From: Kluyvera sp040932435
GTDB taxonomy: Bacteria; Pseudomonadota; Gammaproteobacteria; Enterobacterales; Enterobacteriaceae
NCBI RefSeq assembly: GCF_040932435.1
Contig: NZ_JBFQGA010000011.1
Span: 1-64,000, forward strand
Length of the DNA: 64,000 nt
Direction of reading: 5' to 3'
This document shows positions 1 to 8,744 of the stretch, piece after piece. Every line of letters starts with the position of its first letter. Within the stretch, counting starts at the first letter, position 1. The notes below the pieces were generated by a model that did not search any database, was not told the origin of the DNA, and worked only from the letters and a program-made list of their open reading frames with translations. A program made the position numbers and the translations under genes.

Positions 1-29
1 CCATGCGAGAGTAGGGAACTGCCAGGCAT
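1..29 (+). rRNA. rrf: 5S rRNA, 3' end only
   Basis: The first 29 bases match the 3' end of enterobacterial 5S rRNA (GAGAGTAGGGAACTGCCAGG then CAT). The rest of the gene lies left of the window. In E. coli the rrnA operon ends just before mobBA, so this is probably the same operon. Confidence 0.93.
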
Positions 30-41
30 CAAATAGTGAAG

Positions 42-69
42 AAGCCCATCCTAACGGATGGGCTTTTTT
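42..69 (+). terminator. rRNA operon terminator
   Basis: A GC-rich hairpin (GCCCATCC, loop TAAC, GGATGGGC) is followed by six T residues, directly after the 5S tail. It is a typical intrinsic terminator of an rrn operon. Confidence 0.9.
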
Positions 70-112
70 GCGTCTGTGGTCTGGGGAAATGGCATTAACG
101 GCTCATGGTGTC

Positions 113-188
113 GGCCTGATAAGCGCAGCGCCATCAGGCACGCCCGGTGCAGATTGCCGGATGGCGGCGTTGCCTTATCCGGCCTACG
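113..188. repeat. BIME (pair of REP/PU palindromes)
   Basis: Two REP-like imperfect palindromes face each other: GGCCTGATAAGCGCAGCGCC and, from 156, GCCGGATGGCGGCGTTGCC running into TTATCCGGCC. The element lies between the rRNA terminator and the 3' end of mobB and accounts for most of the non-coding DNA in positions 70-219. Confidence 0.88.
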
Positions 189-219
189 GGATCTTTCACA
201 TTGTTCTCGTTTCTAGTTA

Positions 220-729
220 TCACCCGGCAGTGGCAAGCCACGCGACAATAAACTCAACGATTTCATCGAGATTATTGAGATCCAGCATTGGAATATCGAT
301 ATCCAACGCAACGTCGCTAGCCACCGCGATCGTATGTTCATCAATTGCTAGTTCATCAATACGATGTCCGGTTGCCTGACGAAAGAGCAAAATCTTGGCC
401 ACCGATTCATGCTTAAATCCCTCAACCAGCACCAAATCTAGCTTTGATGCATCCATTCGGCTCACCAGCCACGTGAGATCAAGCTCCTCTTCTTCCGGCG
501 TCTCGGTCATCAGCGCCCATCGCTGCTTGCTGGCAACCAGCGTTTGAGCGGCCCCAGCCTTACGGAGTTCGTAACTATCTTTGCCTGGTTTATCCACATC
601 CATATTGTGATGGGTGTGCTTAATTAGCCCAGGGCGAATGCCCCGAGCACAAAGTTCAGGGATGATTCTTTTTAACAGCGTCGTTTTCCCCGTGCCGCTC
701 CAGGCTGCAATGGCCAATAATGGAATCAT
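220..729 (-). CDS. mobB: Molybdopterin-guanine dinucleotide biosynthesis adaptor MobB
   Basis: The 169-residue protein has a P-loop near its N-terminus (AWSGTGKTT, about residues 9-17) and the MobB-type GTP-binding fold. MobB is not essential for making the bis-MGD cofactor. It binds GTP and interacts with MobA and with the machinery that loads cofactor into enzymes. Its ATG overlaps the mobA stop in an ATGA arrangement, so the two genes are translationally coupled. Length is close to the E. coli protein (about 175). The bis-MGD cofactor is needed by the FdoG formate dehydrogenase encoded further along this window. Identification is firm from the motif, neighbour and synteny. Confidence 0.93.
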   Translation of the reverse strand: MIPLLAIAAWSGTGKTTLLKRIIPELCARGIRPGLIKHTHHNMDVDKPGKDSYELRKAGAAQTLVASKQRWALMTETPEEEELDLTWLVSRMDASKLDLVLVEGFKHESVAKILLFRQATGHRIDELAIDEHTIAVASDVALDIDIPMLDLNNLDEIVEFIVAWLATAG

Positions 730-1310
730 TCGACCGCCTGGTTTTGCTGCAAATCATCGGGCGTATTAATATTGCGAAATGCGGATTGCATGTCGCTAAA
801 ATCAACCGAATGGCCATTAACTTCGCGCATAAACAGCATAACGCGCCGATCTCCGCGAGCGAGATATTCCTCTATCTTCGCGGCCAGACTTCGATGAACA
901 AGCGCAACGGCAGGATGATCTCGCTCGCCATCATGCACCCAAACTACGGGAGCTTGATGGCGTTGTTCCGCTAAGCGCTGATATAAGTTTGCGGGAATAA
1001 ATGGGGTATCACACGGGCAGAAGAGAAACCATTCATCAGGAATCTGCTGCATCACCGATAGCATACCGGCCAACGGTCCTGGATAATTTGGGAGTGCATC
1101 GGCGATCACTGGAAAATGGCTCTCCCGATATGTATCCAGATTGCGATTTGCGCTAATCACGATAGCGTCCACCTGTGGACACAGGCAGTCGGCTACATGT
1201 TGCCATAACGGTTTGTCGTTTAACCGCATCAGACCTTTGTCTTCACCACCCATTCTGGAGGCCTTGCCGCCTGCCAGCACCACGCCGGTTACCTGGCTCT
1301 TCGCTTTCAC
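726..1310 (-). CDS. mobA: Molybdenum cofactor guanylyltransferase MobA
   Basis: MobA attaches GMP from GTP to molybdopterin, giving molybdopterin-guanine dinucleotide. The 194-residue protein starts with the nucleotidyltransferase signature VVLAGGKASRMGGEDKG (about residues 10-26), in which the glycine-rich loop and the lysine bind GTP. A typical DTPFI segment lies near residue 100. Size equals the E. coli enzyme. It is the first gene of the mobA-mobB pair, transcribed towards the rRNA operon and divergent from yihD, with only about 70 bp between them to hold both promoters. Confidence 0.95.
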   Translation of the reverse strand: MKAKSQVTGVVLAGGKASRMGGEDKGLMRLNDKPLWQHVADCLCPQVDAIVISANRNLDTYRESHFPVIADALPNYPGPLAGMLSVMQQIPDEWFLFCPCDTPFIPANLYQRLAEQRHQAPVVWVHDGERDHPAVALVHRSLAAKIEEYLARGDRRVMLFMREVNGHSVDFSDMQSAFRNINTPDDLQQNQAVE

Positions 1311-1379
1311 TGCTATCGCCTCTTTTATTGTGGGGTTTACCCTGCTACCGTATCTTCATCAAGCGTAAGGAGCACGACC

Positions 1380-1649
1380 ATGAAATGTAAACGTCTGAAT
1401 GAAGTTATTGAACTCCTCCAGCCAGCCTGGCAAAAAGAGCCTGAGCTGAATCTTATGCAATTTTTGCAGAAACTGGCGAAAGAGTCAGGCTATGACGGCG
1501 AATTGGCGGATTTAACGGACGATATTCTGATCTATCATCTGAAAATGCGCGACTCCGCAAAGGACGCAGTGATCCCCGGTATTCAGAAAGATTATGAAGA
1601 AGATTTCAAAACCGCCCTGCTGCGCGCTCGCGGCGTAATTAAAGAGTAA
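1380..1649 (+). CDS. yihD: YihD, DUF1040 protein
   Basis: This is a small acidic protein of 89 residues, the same length as E. coli YihD. It is a soluble DUF1040-family protein of unknown biochemical function, with no signal peptide or membrane segment. A clear Shine-Dalgarno AAGGAG at 1367-1372 stands seven bases before the ATG. It lies upstream of srkA in the same order as in E. coli, and I place it in the same transcription unit only tentatively. No catalytic motif can be pointed to. Confidence 0.92.
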   Translation: MKCKRLNEVIELLQPAWQKEPELNLMQFLQKLAKESGYDGELADLTDDILIYHLKMRDSAKDAVIPGIQKDYEEDFKTALLRARGVIKE

Positions 1650-1725
1650 AAGGTTGTAAGCAGAGCCGATCAACTCGCTGCGAAATGATATCCTGACTCA
1701 TTCGTATCGTTAGTCGGATGTCAGG

Positions 1726-2712
1726 ATGAACGACAAGGCTTTCAATTTCCAGACTCTCCACCCGGATACAATTATCGATGCTCTGTTTGAACAGGGCATC
1801 CGGGTGGATTCTGGTCTCACCCCCCTAAATAGCTATGAGAACCGGGTCTACCAGTTTCAGGATGAAGACCGCCGCCGTATGGTAGTGAAGTTCTATCGTC
1901 CAGAACGCTGGTCTGCCGCGCAGATTCTTGAAGAGCACCAATTTGCGCTGGAACTGGTACAGGATGATGTACCGGTTGCGGCTCCGCTCGCCTTTAACGA
2001 TAAAACCCTGCTTACCCACGATGGTTTCTACTTCACGGTATTTCCGAGCGTAGGTGGCCGACAGTTTGAGTCCGATAACTTGGATCAGATGGAGTGGGTT
2101 GGCCGCTACCTGGGCCGACTGCATCAAACCGGGCGCAAATCGCGCTTTGTGTCTCGTCCTGATATTGGCGTTAAAGAGTACCTTATTGAGCCGCGCGCGC
2201 TATTTGAACATTCCGCACTGATCCCTTCAGGGTTAAAAGAGCGGTTCCTCAAAGCAACCGACGCACTAATAGACGCGGTCATGGGACAATGGCACGGGCG
2301 TTTTAACGCGCTACGCCTGCATGGGGATTGCCATGCCGGAAATATTCTCTGGCGCGATGGCCCGATGTTTGTCGATCTTGATGACGCGCGCAACGGCCCA
2401 GCGGTTCAGGATCTTTGGATGCTGCTTAATGGCTCTGTTGCTGAGAGACGTATGCAGCTTGAAATGATCGTAGAGGCTTATGAAGAATTCAGCAGCTTTG
2501 ATTCAGATGAATTGGCGCTGATTGAGCCTTTACGCGCAATGCGGTTGGTTTATTATCTTGCCTGGATTATCCGGCGCTGGGATGACCCTGCATTTCCGAA
2601 AAATTTTCCTTGGTTAACCGGGGAAGATTTCTGGCATCGGCAGATTGCTACTTTCGTTGAGCAGGTGAAGGTTCTGCAAGAACCCCCTCTACAGCTAACG
2701 CCAATGTATTAA
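1726..2712 (+). CDS. srkA: Stress response kinase A (RdoA/YihE)
   Basis: This is a eukaryotic-like serine/threonine protein kinase of the APH/choline-kinase fold, 328 residues as in E. coli. The catalytic loop HGDCHAGN (about residues 200-207) and the metal-binding VDLDDA motif shortly after are intact. In E. coli it is induced by the Cpx envelope-stress system and protects against stress-induced death. It sits 27 bp before dsbA, and the two are co-transcribed in E. coli. I see no clear double GTAAA CpxR box in the short upstream stretch (1650-1725), so Cpx control here is inferred from the family and not read from the DNA. Confidence 0.95.
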   Translation: MNDKAFNFQTLHPDTIIDALFEQGIRVDSGLTPLNSYENRVYQFQDEDRRRMVVKFYRPERWSAAQILEEHQFALELVQDDVPVAAPLAFNDKTLLTHDGFYFTVFPSVGGRQFESDNLDQMEWVGRYLGRLHQTGRKSRFVSRPDIGVKEYLIEPRALFEHSALIPSGLKERFLKATDALIDAVMGQWHGRFNALRLHGDCHAGNILWRDGPMFVDLDDARNGPAVQDLWMLLNGSVAERRMQLEMIVEAYEEFSSFDSDELALIEPLRAMRLVYYLAWIIRRWDDPAFPKNFPWLTGEDFWHRQIATFVEQVKVLQEPPLQLTPMY

Positions 2713-2739
2713 TTCGACACAGTCAGGAGAGAGTGAGTT

Positions 2740-3363
2740 ATGAAAAAGGTTTGGCTTGCGCTGGCAGGTATGATTCTGGCATTCAGCGCATCTGCTGCTC
2801 AGATCACCGAAGGCAAACAGTACATTACTATTGATAAGCCGGTTGCAGGTGAGCCGCAGGTGTTGGAGTTCTTCTCCTTCTACTGCCCGCATTGCTATCA
2901 GTTCGAGGAAGTTCTGCACGTTTCTGATAACGTGAAGAAAAAACTTCCTGAAGGCGTCAAAATGACGAAGTACCACGTTGAGTTCCTTGGCCCATTAGGC
3001 AAAGACCTGACTCAGGCGTGGGCTGTGGCAATGGCGCTGGGCGTTGAAGACAAAGTCACCGTACCAATGTTTGAAGCCGTACAGAAAACACAAACGGTTC
3101 AAACGGTTGCGGATATTCGTAACGTCTTCATTAACGCTGGCGTGAAAGGCGAAGATTATGATGCAGCGTGGAACAGCTTTGTCGTGAAATCGATGGTTGC
3201 TCAGCAGGAAAAAGCGGCAGCCGATCTCCAGCTGCAGGGCGTTCCGGCAATGTTTGTTAACGGCAAATATCAGTTGAACCCACAGGGGATGGACACCAGC
3301 AACATGGATGTCTTTGTGGCTCAATATGCTGATACCGTAAAACAGCTCGTTGAGATGAAATAA
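2740..3363 (+). CDS. dsbA: Periplasmic thiol:disulfide oxidase DsbA
   Basis: DsbA introduces disulfide bonds into secreted proteins and is re-oxidised by DsbB. The 207-residue precursor has a Sec signal peptide (MKKVWLALAGMILAFSASAA, cut before QITEG). The thioredoxin-fold active site CPHC stands in FSFYCPHCYQFEE, and a cis-proline occurs in GVPAMFVNG. A good ribosome site (AGGAGA) precedes the ATG. It lies directly behind srkA and ahead of a strong hairpin terminator shared with the convergent yihG. In E. coli yihF follows at this point. Here it is missing. Confidence 0.97.
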   Translation: MKKVWLALAGMILAFSASAAQITEGKQYITIDKPVAGEPQVLEFFSFYCPHCYQFEEVLHVSDNVKKKLPEGVKMTKYHVEFLGPLGKDLTQAWAVAMALGVEDKVTVPMFEAVQKTQTVQTVADIRNVFINAGVKGEDYDAAWNSFVVKSMVAQQEKAAADLQLQGVPAMFVNGKYQLNPQGMDTSNMDVFVAQYADTVKQLVEMK

Positions 3364-3368
3364 AATGA

Positions 3369-3395
3369 AAACGCCGGTCACTGACCGGCGTTTTT
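3369..3395. terminator. Bidirectional terminator between dsbA and yihG
   Basis: The stem ACGCCGGTCA-CTGACCGGCGT has A residues before it and T residues after it, so it can end transcription from both sides. The stop codon of yihG (3378-3380) lies inside the stem. Confidence 0.88.
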
Positions 3396-4274
3396 GTATG
3401 CCTCTATCTGTTGGTCTTTCTCGTCCCATAACGCATTCAGCCACAGCTGGAAGCGCCTTTTGAAGTTCTTATCTCCAACATAATCGCCGTGCATCTCCGG
3501 ATCGATTGGCCGAAGATTGACGCGGACGACAATGCGCGTCAACTTCCCGCTCAGCATATCGTAAAACGGCGTCTTATCATTTTCCGGGTAGCAAAGAGTC
3601 ACGTCGAGCAGCTTATCAAACTGAGATCCCAATACATTTAGCGCCATAGCGATCCCTGCAGCTTTAGGCGGCAGCAGGTGCTTATACGGCGAACGGGTCT
3701 CTTGGCGCTTTTCTGACGTAAAGCGTGATCCTTCCACAAAGTTAACGATGGTGGTTGGGTGAGCGCGGAATTTTTCGCACGAGCGACGAGTCGTTTCCAC
3801 ATCTTTACCGCGACGTTCAGGATGGCGAATAAGGTAGCTGCGCGAATAGCGGCGCATAAAAGGCATGTCTAGCGCCCAGCATGCCAGTCCCATAAACGGT
3901 ACCCAAGCCAGCTGCTGCTTGAGGAAATACTTATTCATCGGGATATGGTTACGGAAAATAACACATAGCACGACAATATCAGCCCAGCTGTGGTGATTAC
4001 AGATAAGTAGATACCAGTTCTTCTTATTTAAGGTATCCAGCCCCTGAATATCCCATTTGAGCCAAGGATTGAGATGCAGCAGTGCTGCGAGTCCCGCGCA
4101 CCAGCAATACATCATAAAATTACAAAATACCGAGACTGAACGCCAGATCGCCGGGACAGGGAGGATAAGCTTGATGACCCCTGCGAGGATGATGGGAATT
4201 GAGCACAATATAGTCAGCAAAATGGTGAGCGCGATACTAATGGGTAGTGTTATCGCAGCGAGCAATCTCGACAT
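3378..4274 (-). CDS. yihG: YihG, probable lysophospholipid acyltransferase
   Basis: This is a membrane-bound glycerolipid acyltransferase of the PlsC family. Two hydrophobic segments occupy the N-terminal 65 residues. The catalytic HX4D box reads NHHSWAD (about residues 92-98), and the substrate-binding block FVEGSRF follows around residue 180. In E. coli YihG acts as a minor 1-acylglycerol-3-phosphate acyltransferase. The 298-residue form is slightly shorter than the K-12 protein (about 310). The frame stays open about nine codons upstream of this ATG but offers no ATG, GTG or TTG there. The chosen start has only a weak ribosome site. It faces dsbA and diverges from polA. Confidence 0.92.
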   Translation of the reverse strand: MSRLLAAITLPISIALTILLTILCSIPIILAGVIKLILPVPAIWRSVSVFCNFMMYCWCAGLAALLHLNPWLKWDIQGLDTLNKKNWYLLICNHHSWADIVVLCVIFRNHIPMNKYFLKQQLAWVPFMGLACWALDMPFMRRYSRSYLIRHPERRGKDVETTRRSCEKFRAHPTTIVNFVEGSRFTSEKRQETRSPYKHLLPPKAAGIAMALNVLGSQFDKLLDVTLCYPENDKTPFYDMLSGKLTRIVVRVNLRPIDPEMHGDYVGDKNFKRRFQLWLNALWDEKDQQIEAYKNAGQ

Positions 4275-4670
4275 AGTTTTTTTATTCAGATAGTTAGTTA
4301 TTTAACGTGCACAGATAAAAGAGCGCAAGAGGCCAATTTTACCAGAAAACACGCTAAATGATGGGTCTTAGCGGGGTAGAAAAAAGGACATTATCTCTAT
4401 CCACATTGTGTGAATTATCATCAGAACATGAAATTTTGTAACGTAACACACATAACAGATTGAAAAATAATAATTATTTTTCATTTAACGCGGGGTTAAA
4501 TATCATATGTTATAAGTAAAATAAAACTATTCACAAACTTATCCACAATTTGTTTTACGCGCGATCGCGAAGATCTTTAAATCTTTTCGCGTTATTTTGG
4601 CGAAAGATTCATGTTTTCATGCTGTCTGTGGCATCCTTTACCCATAATCTGATAAACAGGCACGGAAATT
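4275..4670. promoter_or_regulatory. Divergent yihG/polA control region with DnaA boxes and a 23-bp palindrome
   Basis: This 396-bp AT-rich gap holds no gene. It contains a perfect 23-bp palindrome at 4461-4483 (TGAAAAATAAT, A, ATTATTTTTCA), a consensus DnaA box TTATCCACA at 4539-4547 and a one-mismatch box CTATCCACA at 4397-4405. GATC sites follow at about 4564 and 4571. DnaA is reported to stimulate polA expression in E. coli, so the boxes fit that role. The promoter hexamers were not assigned. Confidence 0.6.
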
Positions 4671-7463
4671 ATGGTTCAGATCCCAGAAAACCCTCTTATC
4701 CTCGTTGATGGCTCCTCTTATCTCTATCGGGCATATCATGCTTTCCCACCGCTGACGAACCGTGCAGGCGAGCCAACTGGCGCCATGTATGGCGTGTTGA
4801 ATATGCTGCGCAGCCTGATTTTGCAGTATCAGCCGACACATGCGGTTGTGGTTTTTGATGCGAAGGGCAAAACCTTCCGTGACGAACTGTTTGAGGACTA
4901 CAAATCCCATCGTCCGCCAATGCCGGACGATCTGCGCGCGCAGATTGAACCGCTGCATACCATGGTAAAAGCAATGGGGCTGCCGCTGCTGGCGGTCTCT
5001 GGAGTGGAAGCTGACGATGTTATTGGTACGCTGGCTCGTGAAGCGGAAAAAATCGGTCGCCCGGTGTTGATCAGCACCGGTGATAAAGATATGGCGCAAC
5101 TGGTGACGCCGGGTATTACGCTCATTAACACCATGACCAATACTATCCTCGGTCCTGACGAAGTGGTCGCGAAATACGGCGTACCACCTGAGCTGATTAT
5201 TGATTTCCTTGCGCTGATGGGCGACTCCTCAGATAACATCCCGGGAGTTCCGGGCGTGGGCGAGAAGACGGCACAAGCGTTGCTGCAGGGTCTTGGTGGA
5301 CTGGATGCGCTATACGGCGAGCCTGAAAAAATTGCCGGATTGACCTTCCGCGGTGCGAAAACCATGGCGGCGAAACTTGAGCAGAATAAAGATTTGGCCT
5401 ATCTCTCCTACAAACTGGCAACCATTAAAACGGATGTCGAGCTGGAGCTAGGCTGTGAACAGCTAACCGTTTCACCGCCAGCGGCAGATGAGTTGCTGGA
5501 ACTGTTTAAAAAGTATGAGTTTAAACGCTGGATAACCGACGTCGAATCGGGCACCTGGATGCAATCCAAAGGCGGTAAGCCAGCGGCAAAACCTGCGCAA
5601 GCTGCATCCGCCGCTGAGCCGGAAGAAGAAGCTGAGCCGGCCACGGCGCTGTCATCGGAAAATTACGTCACTATTCTCGATGAAGAAACGCTGCTGGCGT
5701 GGATAGAAAAACTGAAAAAAGCGCCGCTGTTCGCCTTCGATACCGAAACAGATAGCCTCGATAACATCTCCGCCAATATGGTCGGTCTGTCGTTTGCGAT
5801 TGAGCCCGGCGTTGCTGCATACGTGCCGGTTGCTCATGACTATCTCGATGCACCGGATCAGATCCCACGTGAGCGTGTTCTGGAGCTGCTTAAACCGCTG
5901 TTGGAAGATGACAGTCTGTTGAAAGTTGGCCAAAACCTGAAATTCGATCGCGGTATTCTCGCCAACTACGACATTGAGCTGCGTGGTATTGCCTTCGACA
6001 CCATGCTGGAGTCCTATACGCTGGATAGCGTTGGTGGTCGTCATGATATGGACAGCCTCTCCGACCGCTGGTTGAAGCATAAAACCATCACCTTTGAAGA
6101 GATTGCCGGAAAGGGTAAAAATCAGCTTACCTTTAACCAGATTGCGCTTGAAGAAGCCGGCCGCTATGCGGCAGAAGATGCGGATGTCACGCTGCAACTG
6201 CATCTGAAAATGTGGCCAAAACTGCAGAAGACCGAAGGGCCGCTGCGCATTTTCAATGAGATTGAAATCCCATTGGTGCCGGTATTGTCGCGTATTGAAC
6301 GTAATGGGGTAAAAATTAACCCTACCGTATTGCACGCGCACTCGCAGGAAATCGGTAAGCGTCTGGTTGAGCTGGAGCAAAAAGCCTATGAGATTGCTGG
6401 TGAAGAATTTAACCTCTCCTCGCCAAAACAGCTGCAGACCATTCTGTTTGAAAAACAGGGAATCAAGCCGCTGAAGAAAACGCCGGGCGGCGCGCCGTCT
6501 ACGTCGGAAGAAGTGCTAGAAGAGCTGGCGCTAGATTACCCGCTGCCGAAGGTGATTTTAGAGTATCGTGGGTTGGCGAAGCTGAAGTCGACCTATACCG
6601 ATAAGCTGCCGCTGATGATCAACCCGAAAACGGGGCGCGTTCATACCTCTTATCACCAAGCGGTGACGGCAACCGGACGTCTGTCCTCCACCGATCCTAA
6701 CCTGCAAAACATTCCGGTGCGCAGTGAAGAAGGACGTCGTATTCGTCAGGCGTTTATTGCGCCGGAAGATTACGTCATCGTTTCTGCGGACTACTCGCAA
6801 ATTGAATTGCGCATTATGGCGCATCTCTCTCGCGACGAGGGGCTGCTGAAGGCGTTTGCCGAAGGTAAAGACATTCACCGTGCCACCGCTGCAGAGGTGT
6901 TTGGTCTGCCGCTGGAGAGTGTGACTGGCGAGCAACGTCGCAGTGCGAAGGCGATAAACTTCGGTCTGATTTATGGCATGAGCGCTTTTGGCCTAGCACG
7001 TCAGCTAAACATCCCGCGTAAAGAAGCGCAGAAGTATATGGATCTCTACTTCGAACGTTATCCTGGCGTACTGGACTATATGGAACGCACCCGTGCGCAG
7101 GCGAAAGAACAGGGCTTCGTTGAAACGCTCGATGGCCGCCGTCTGTACCTTCCTGATATCAAATCCAGTAACGGTGCGCGCCGGGCCGGTGCCGAGCGCG
7201 CGGCGATTAACGCCCCGATGCAAGGAACTGCCGCTGATGTAATTAAGCGGGCGATGATTGCGGTAGATAGTTGGCTGGAAGGTGAAAAGCCACGCGTACG
7301 CATGATCATGCAGGTGCACGATGAATTGGTCTTTGAAGTGCATAAAGATGACGTGGACGCGGTGGCGAAGAAAGTGCATGAGCTGATGGAAAACAGCACG
7401 CAGCTGGATGTGCCGTTGCTGGTGGAAGTGGGCAGCGGTGAAAACTGGGATCAAGCGCATTAA
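4671..7463 (+). CDS. polA: DNA polymerase I
   Basis: This is the full-length repair and Okazaki-fragment-maturation polymerase, 930 residues (E. coli 928). Residues 1 to about 300 form the 5'-3' exonuclease (LILVDGSSYLYRA start, GDSSDNIPGVPGVGEKTA helix-hairpin-helix). A low-complexity Ala/Glu/Pro linker spans about 300-330. The 3'-5' proofreading domain follows with an intact FAFDTETDSLD exo I motif. The polymerase domain has motif A (VSADYSQIELR), motif B (RRSAKAINFGLIYG) and motif C (MQVHDELVFEV). All three activities therefore appear intact. The Spot 42 sRNA gene follows, as in E. coli. Confidence 0.98.
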   Translation: MVQIPENPLILVDGSSYLYRAYHAFPPLTNRAGEPTGAMYGVLNMLRSLILQYQPTHAVVVFDAKGKTFRDELFEDYKSHRPPMPDDLRAQIEPLHTMVKAMGLPLLAVSGVEADDVIGTLAREAEKIGRPVLISTGDKDMAQLVTPGITLINTMTNTILGPDEVVAKYGVPPELIIDFLALMGDSSDNIPGVPGVGEKTAQALLQGLGGLDALYGEPEKIAGLTFRGAKTMAAKLEQNKDLAYLSYKLATIKTDVELELGCEQLTVSPPAADELLELFKKYEFKRWITDVESGTWMQSKGGKPAAKPAQAASAAEPEEEAEPATALSSENYVTILDEETLLAWIEKLKKAPLFAFDTETDSLDNISANMVGLSFAIEPGVAAYVPVAHDYLDAPDQIPRERVLELLKPLLEDDSLLKVGQNLKFDRGILANYDIELRGIAFDTMLESYTLDSVGGRHDMDSLSDRWLKHKTITFEEIAGKGKNQLTFNQIALEEAGRYAAEDADVTLQLHLKMWPKLQKTEGPLRIFNEIEIPLVPVLSRIERNGVKINPTVLHAHSQEIGKRLVELEQKAYEIAGEEFNLSSPKQLQTILFEKQGIKPLKKTPGGAPSTSEEVLEELALDYPLPKVILEYRGLAKLKSTYTDKLPLMINPKTGRVHTSYHQAVTATGRLSSTDPNLQNIPVRSEEGRRIRQAFIAPEDYVIVSADYSQIELRIMAHLSRDEGLLKAFAEGKDIHRATAAEVFGLPLESVTGEQRRSAKAINFGLIYGMSAFGLARQLNIPRKEAQKYMDLYFERYPGVLDYMERTRAQAKEQGFVETLDGRRLYLPDIKSSNGARRAGAERAAINAPMQGTAADVIKRAMIAVDSWLEGEKPRVRMIMQVHDELVFEVHKDDVDAVAKKVHELMENSTQLDVPLLVEVGSGENWDQAH

Positions 7464-7610
7464 TTGTTCGATGATAAACGGCATTTTATGTAAGTAAGCA
7501 ACATAACTTATCTATTTTTGTGATGAGCATTAGAATTCGTTATGTAATAGATGAAAAAAAACTACAGAAAGTGCTTTCTGTGAACTCTAAAAAAGAGTAG
7601 AGTTAATCTC

Positions 7611-7719
7611 GTAGGGTACAGAGGTAAGATGTTCTATCTTTCAGACCTTTTACTTCACGTAATCGGATTTGGCTGAATATTTTAGCCGCCCCAGTCAGTA
7701 ATGACTGGGGCGTTTTTTA
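7611..7719 (+). ncRNA. spf: Spot 42 small RNA
   Basis: The stretch starts GTAGGGTACAGAGGTAAGAT and ends in the hairpin CCCCAGTCAGTAATGACTGGGG plus T run. It matches the 109-nt E. coli Spot 42 RNA from memory with at most trivial change. Spot 42 is an Hfq-dependent sRNA, repressed by cAMP-CRP, that turns down many secondary carbon-use genes when glucose is present. It lies between polA and yihA as in E. coli. The terminator is part of the RNA. A short peptide has been reported to be encoded in E. coli Spot 42. I did not verify it here. Confidence 0.97.
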
Positions 7720-7834
7720 TTGGGCGAAAGAAAAGTTTTCGCATCAGTCATGATGATAATGGTGGGGGAAAGAGAGGGAGGCGTTCGAACCCGGAACAGG
7801 GCGCTAGGCGCCGCGAACCGGGGTTATGGCGGAA

Positions 7835-8470
7835 TTATTCTTCTGCTGCTTCAGGCTCTTCCTGTGGCGGGATCTCGCTAAACCAGCTATCCAGCTTCTG
7901 ACGTAGTTTGTCCACGCCCAGCTTTTTCAGCGATGAGAATGCTTCAACCTGCACGTCGCCGTCAAAGGCCACTACCGCTTCACGCACCTGATTAAGCTGC
8001 GCTTTACGTGCACCGCTTGCCAGTTTATCGGCCTTAGTCAGCAGTACCAGAACTTGGATATCACTCGCGACGGCCCATTCGATCATCTGCTGATCGAGGT
8101 CCTTCAGTGGGTGGCGGATATCCATCAGGATGACTAATCCTTTCAGACACAGACGCTTTTCTAAGTATTCACCCAGCGCCTTCTGCCATTTGATCTTCAT
8201 TTCTTCCGGAACCTGCGCATAACCGTAGCCTGGCAGGTCGACAAGACGCTTACCTTCAACCACTTCAAACAGGTTGATAAGCTGGGTACGCCCCGGCGTT
8301 TTTGAGGTACGAGCCAGGCCTTTCTGGTTGGTCAGCGTATTTAGCGCACTGGATTTGCCTGCGTTGGAACGGCCGGCGAACGCCACTTCGATTCCGGTAT
8401 CGGAAGGTAAGTGGCGGATATCAGGCGCACTGGTCACAAAATGCGTCTGTTGGTAATTTAGGTTTGTCAA
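7835..8470 (-). CDS. yihA: Ribosome biogenesis GTPase YihA/EngB
   Basis: This is an essential TRAFAC-class GTPase for 50S ribosome assembly, also linked to cell-cycle checkpoints. G1 reads GRSNAGKS, the G2 threonine lies in TSKTPGRTQ, G3 is DLPGYGYA and G4 is TKAD. I start it at the TTG at 8470 (sequence LTNLNYQQTHF), giving 211 residues, close to the 210 of E. coli. An ACGGAGAC ribosome site stands about nine bases before the TTG. An ATG nine codons further up would give 220 residues but has no such site. The C-terminal tail is acidic and variable, as usual. It converges on spf. Confidence 0.95.
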   Translation of the reverse strand: MTNLNYQQTHFVTSAPDIRHLPSDTGIEVAFAGRSNAGKSSALNTLTNQKGLARTSKTPGRTQLINLFEVVEGKRLVDLPGYGYAQVPEEMKIKWQKALGEYLEKRLCLKGLVILMDIRHPLKDLDQQMIEWAVASDIQVLVLLTKADKLASGARKAQLNQVREAVVAFDGDVQVEAFSSLKKLGVDKLRQKLDSWFSEIPPQEEPEAAEE

Positions 8471-8555
8471 AACGGTCGTCTCCGTTAAATCATGCAATGG
8501 GGGCGATTATACCCGAACGGCAGAAAAAGGCTGGTTTTCCTCAGATCTCAATAGA

Positions 8556-8738
8556 TGTAAGCACATGCCCCTTCGTTTGTAAGACATTTGCCATTCGAAT
8601 CATGAGAAATCTAAGAGAAAAAGCAGAAGATATAATAATCAAACCATTTAAAATCAAATGTTTGCTATTGGGCAATATTCTGGATTGTCCATTTTTCACT
8701 GTTTCATTGCTTGTTAGTTTAACTCAACGCGCTAAAGT
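8556..8738 (+). promoter_or_regulatory. csrC upstream region and promoter
   Basis: About 250 AT-rich bases separate yihA from csrC. Two direct TGTAAG half-sites (8556-8561 and 8578-8583) resemble parts of the UvrY-dependent activation sequence known upstream of csrB/csrC. A promoter can be placed at TTGTTA (8711-8716), a 16-base spacer and TAAAGT (8733-8738). Element positions are read by eye. UvrY binding is inference. Confidence 0.4.
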
Positions 8739-8744
8739 ATCACC

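Noticed and set aside
7835..8497. A 220-residue form of YihA from an upstream ATG
   Set aside because: The TTG at 8470 has a good ribosome site and gives the family length and N-terminus. The longer form puts that ribosome site inside the coding region.
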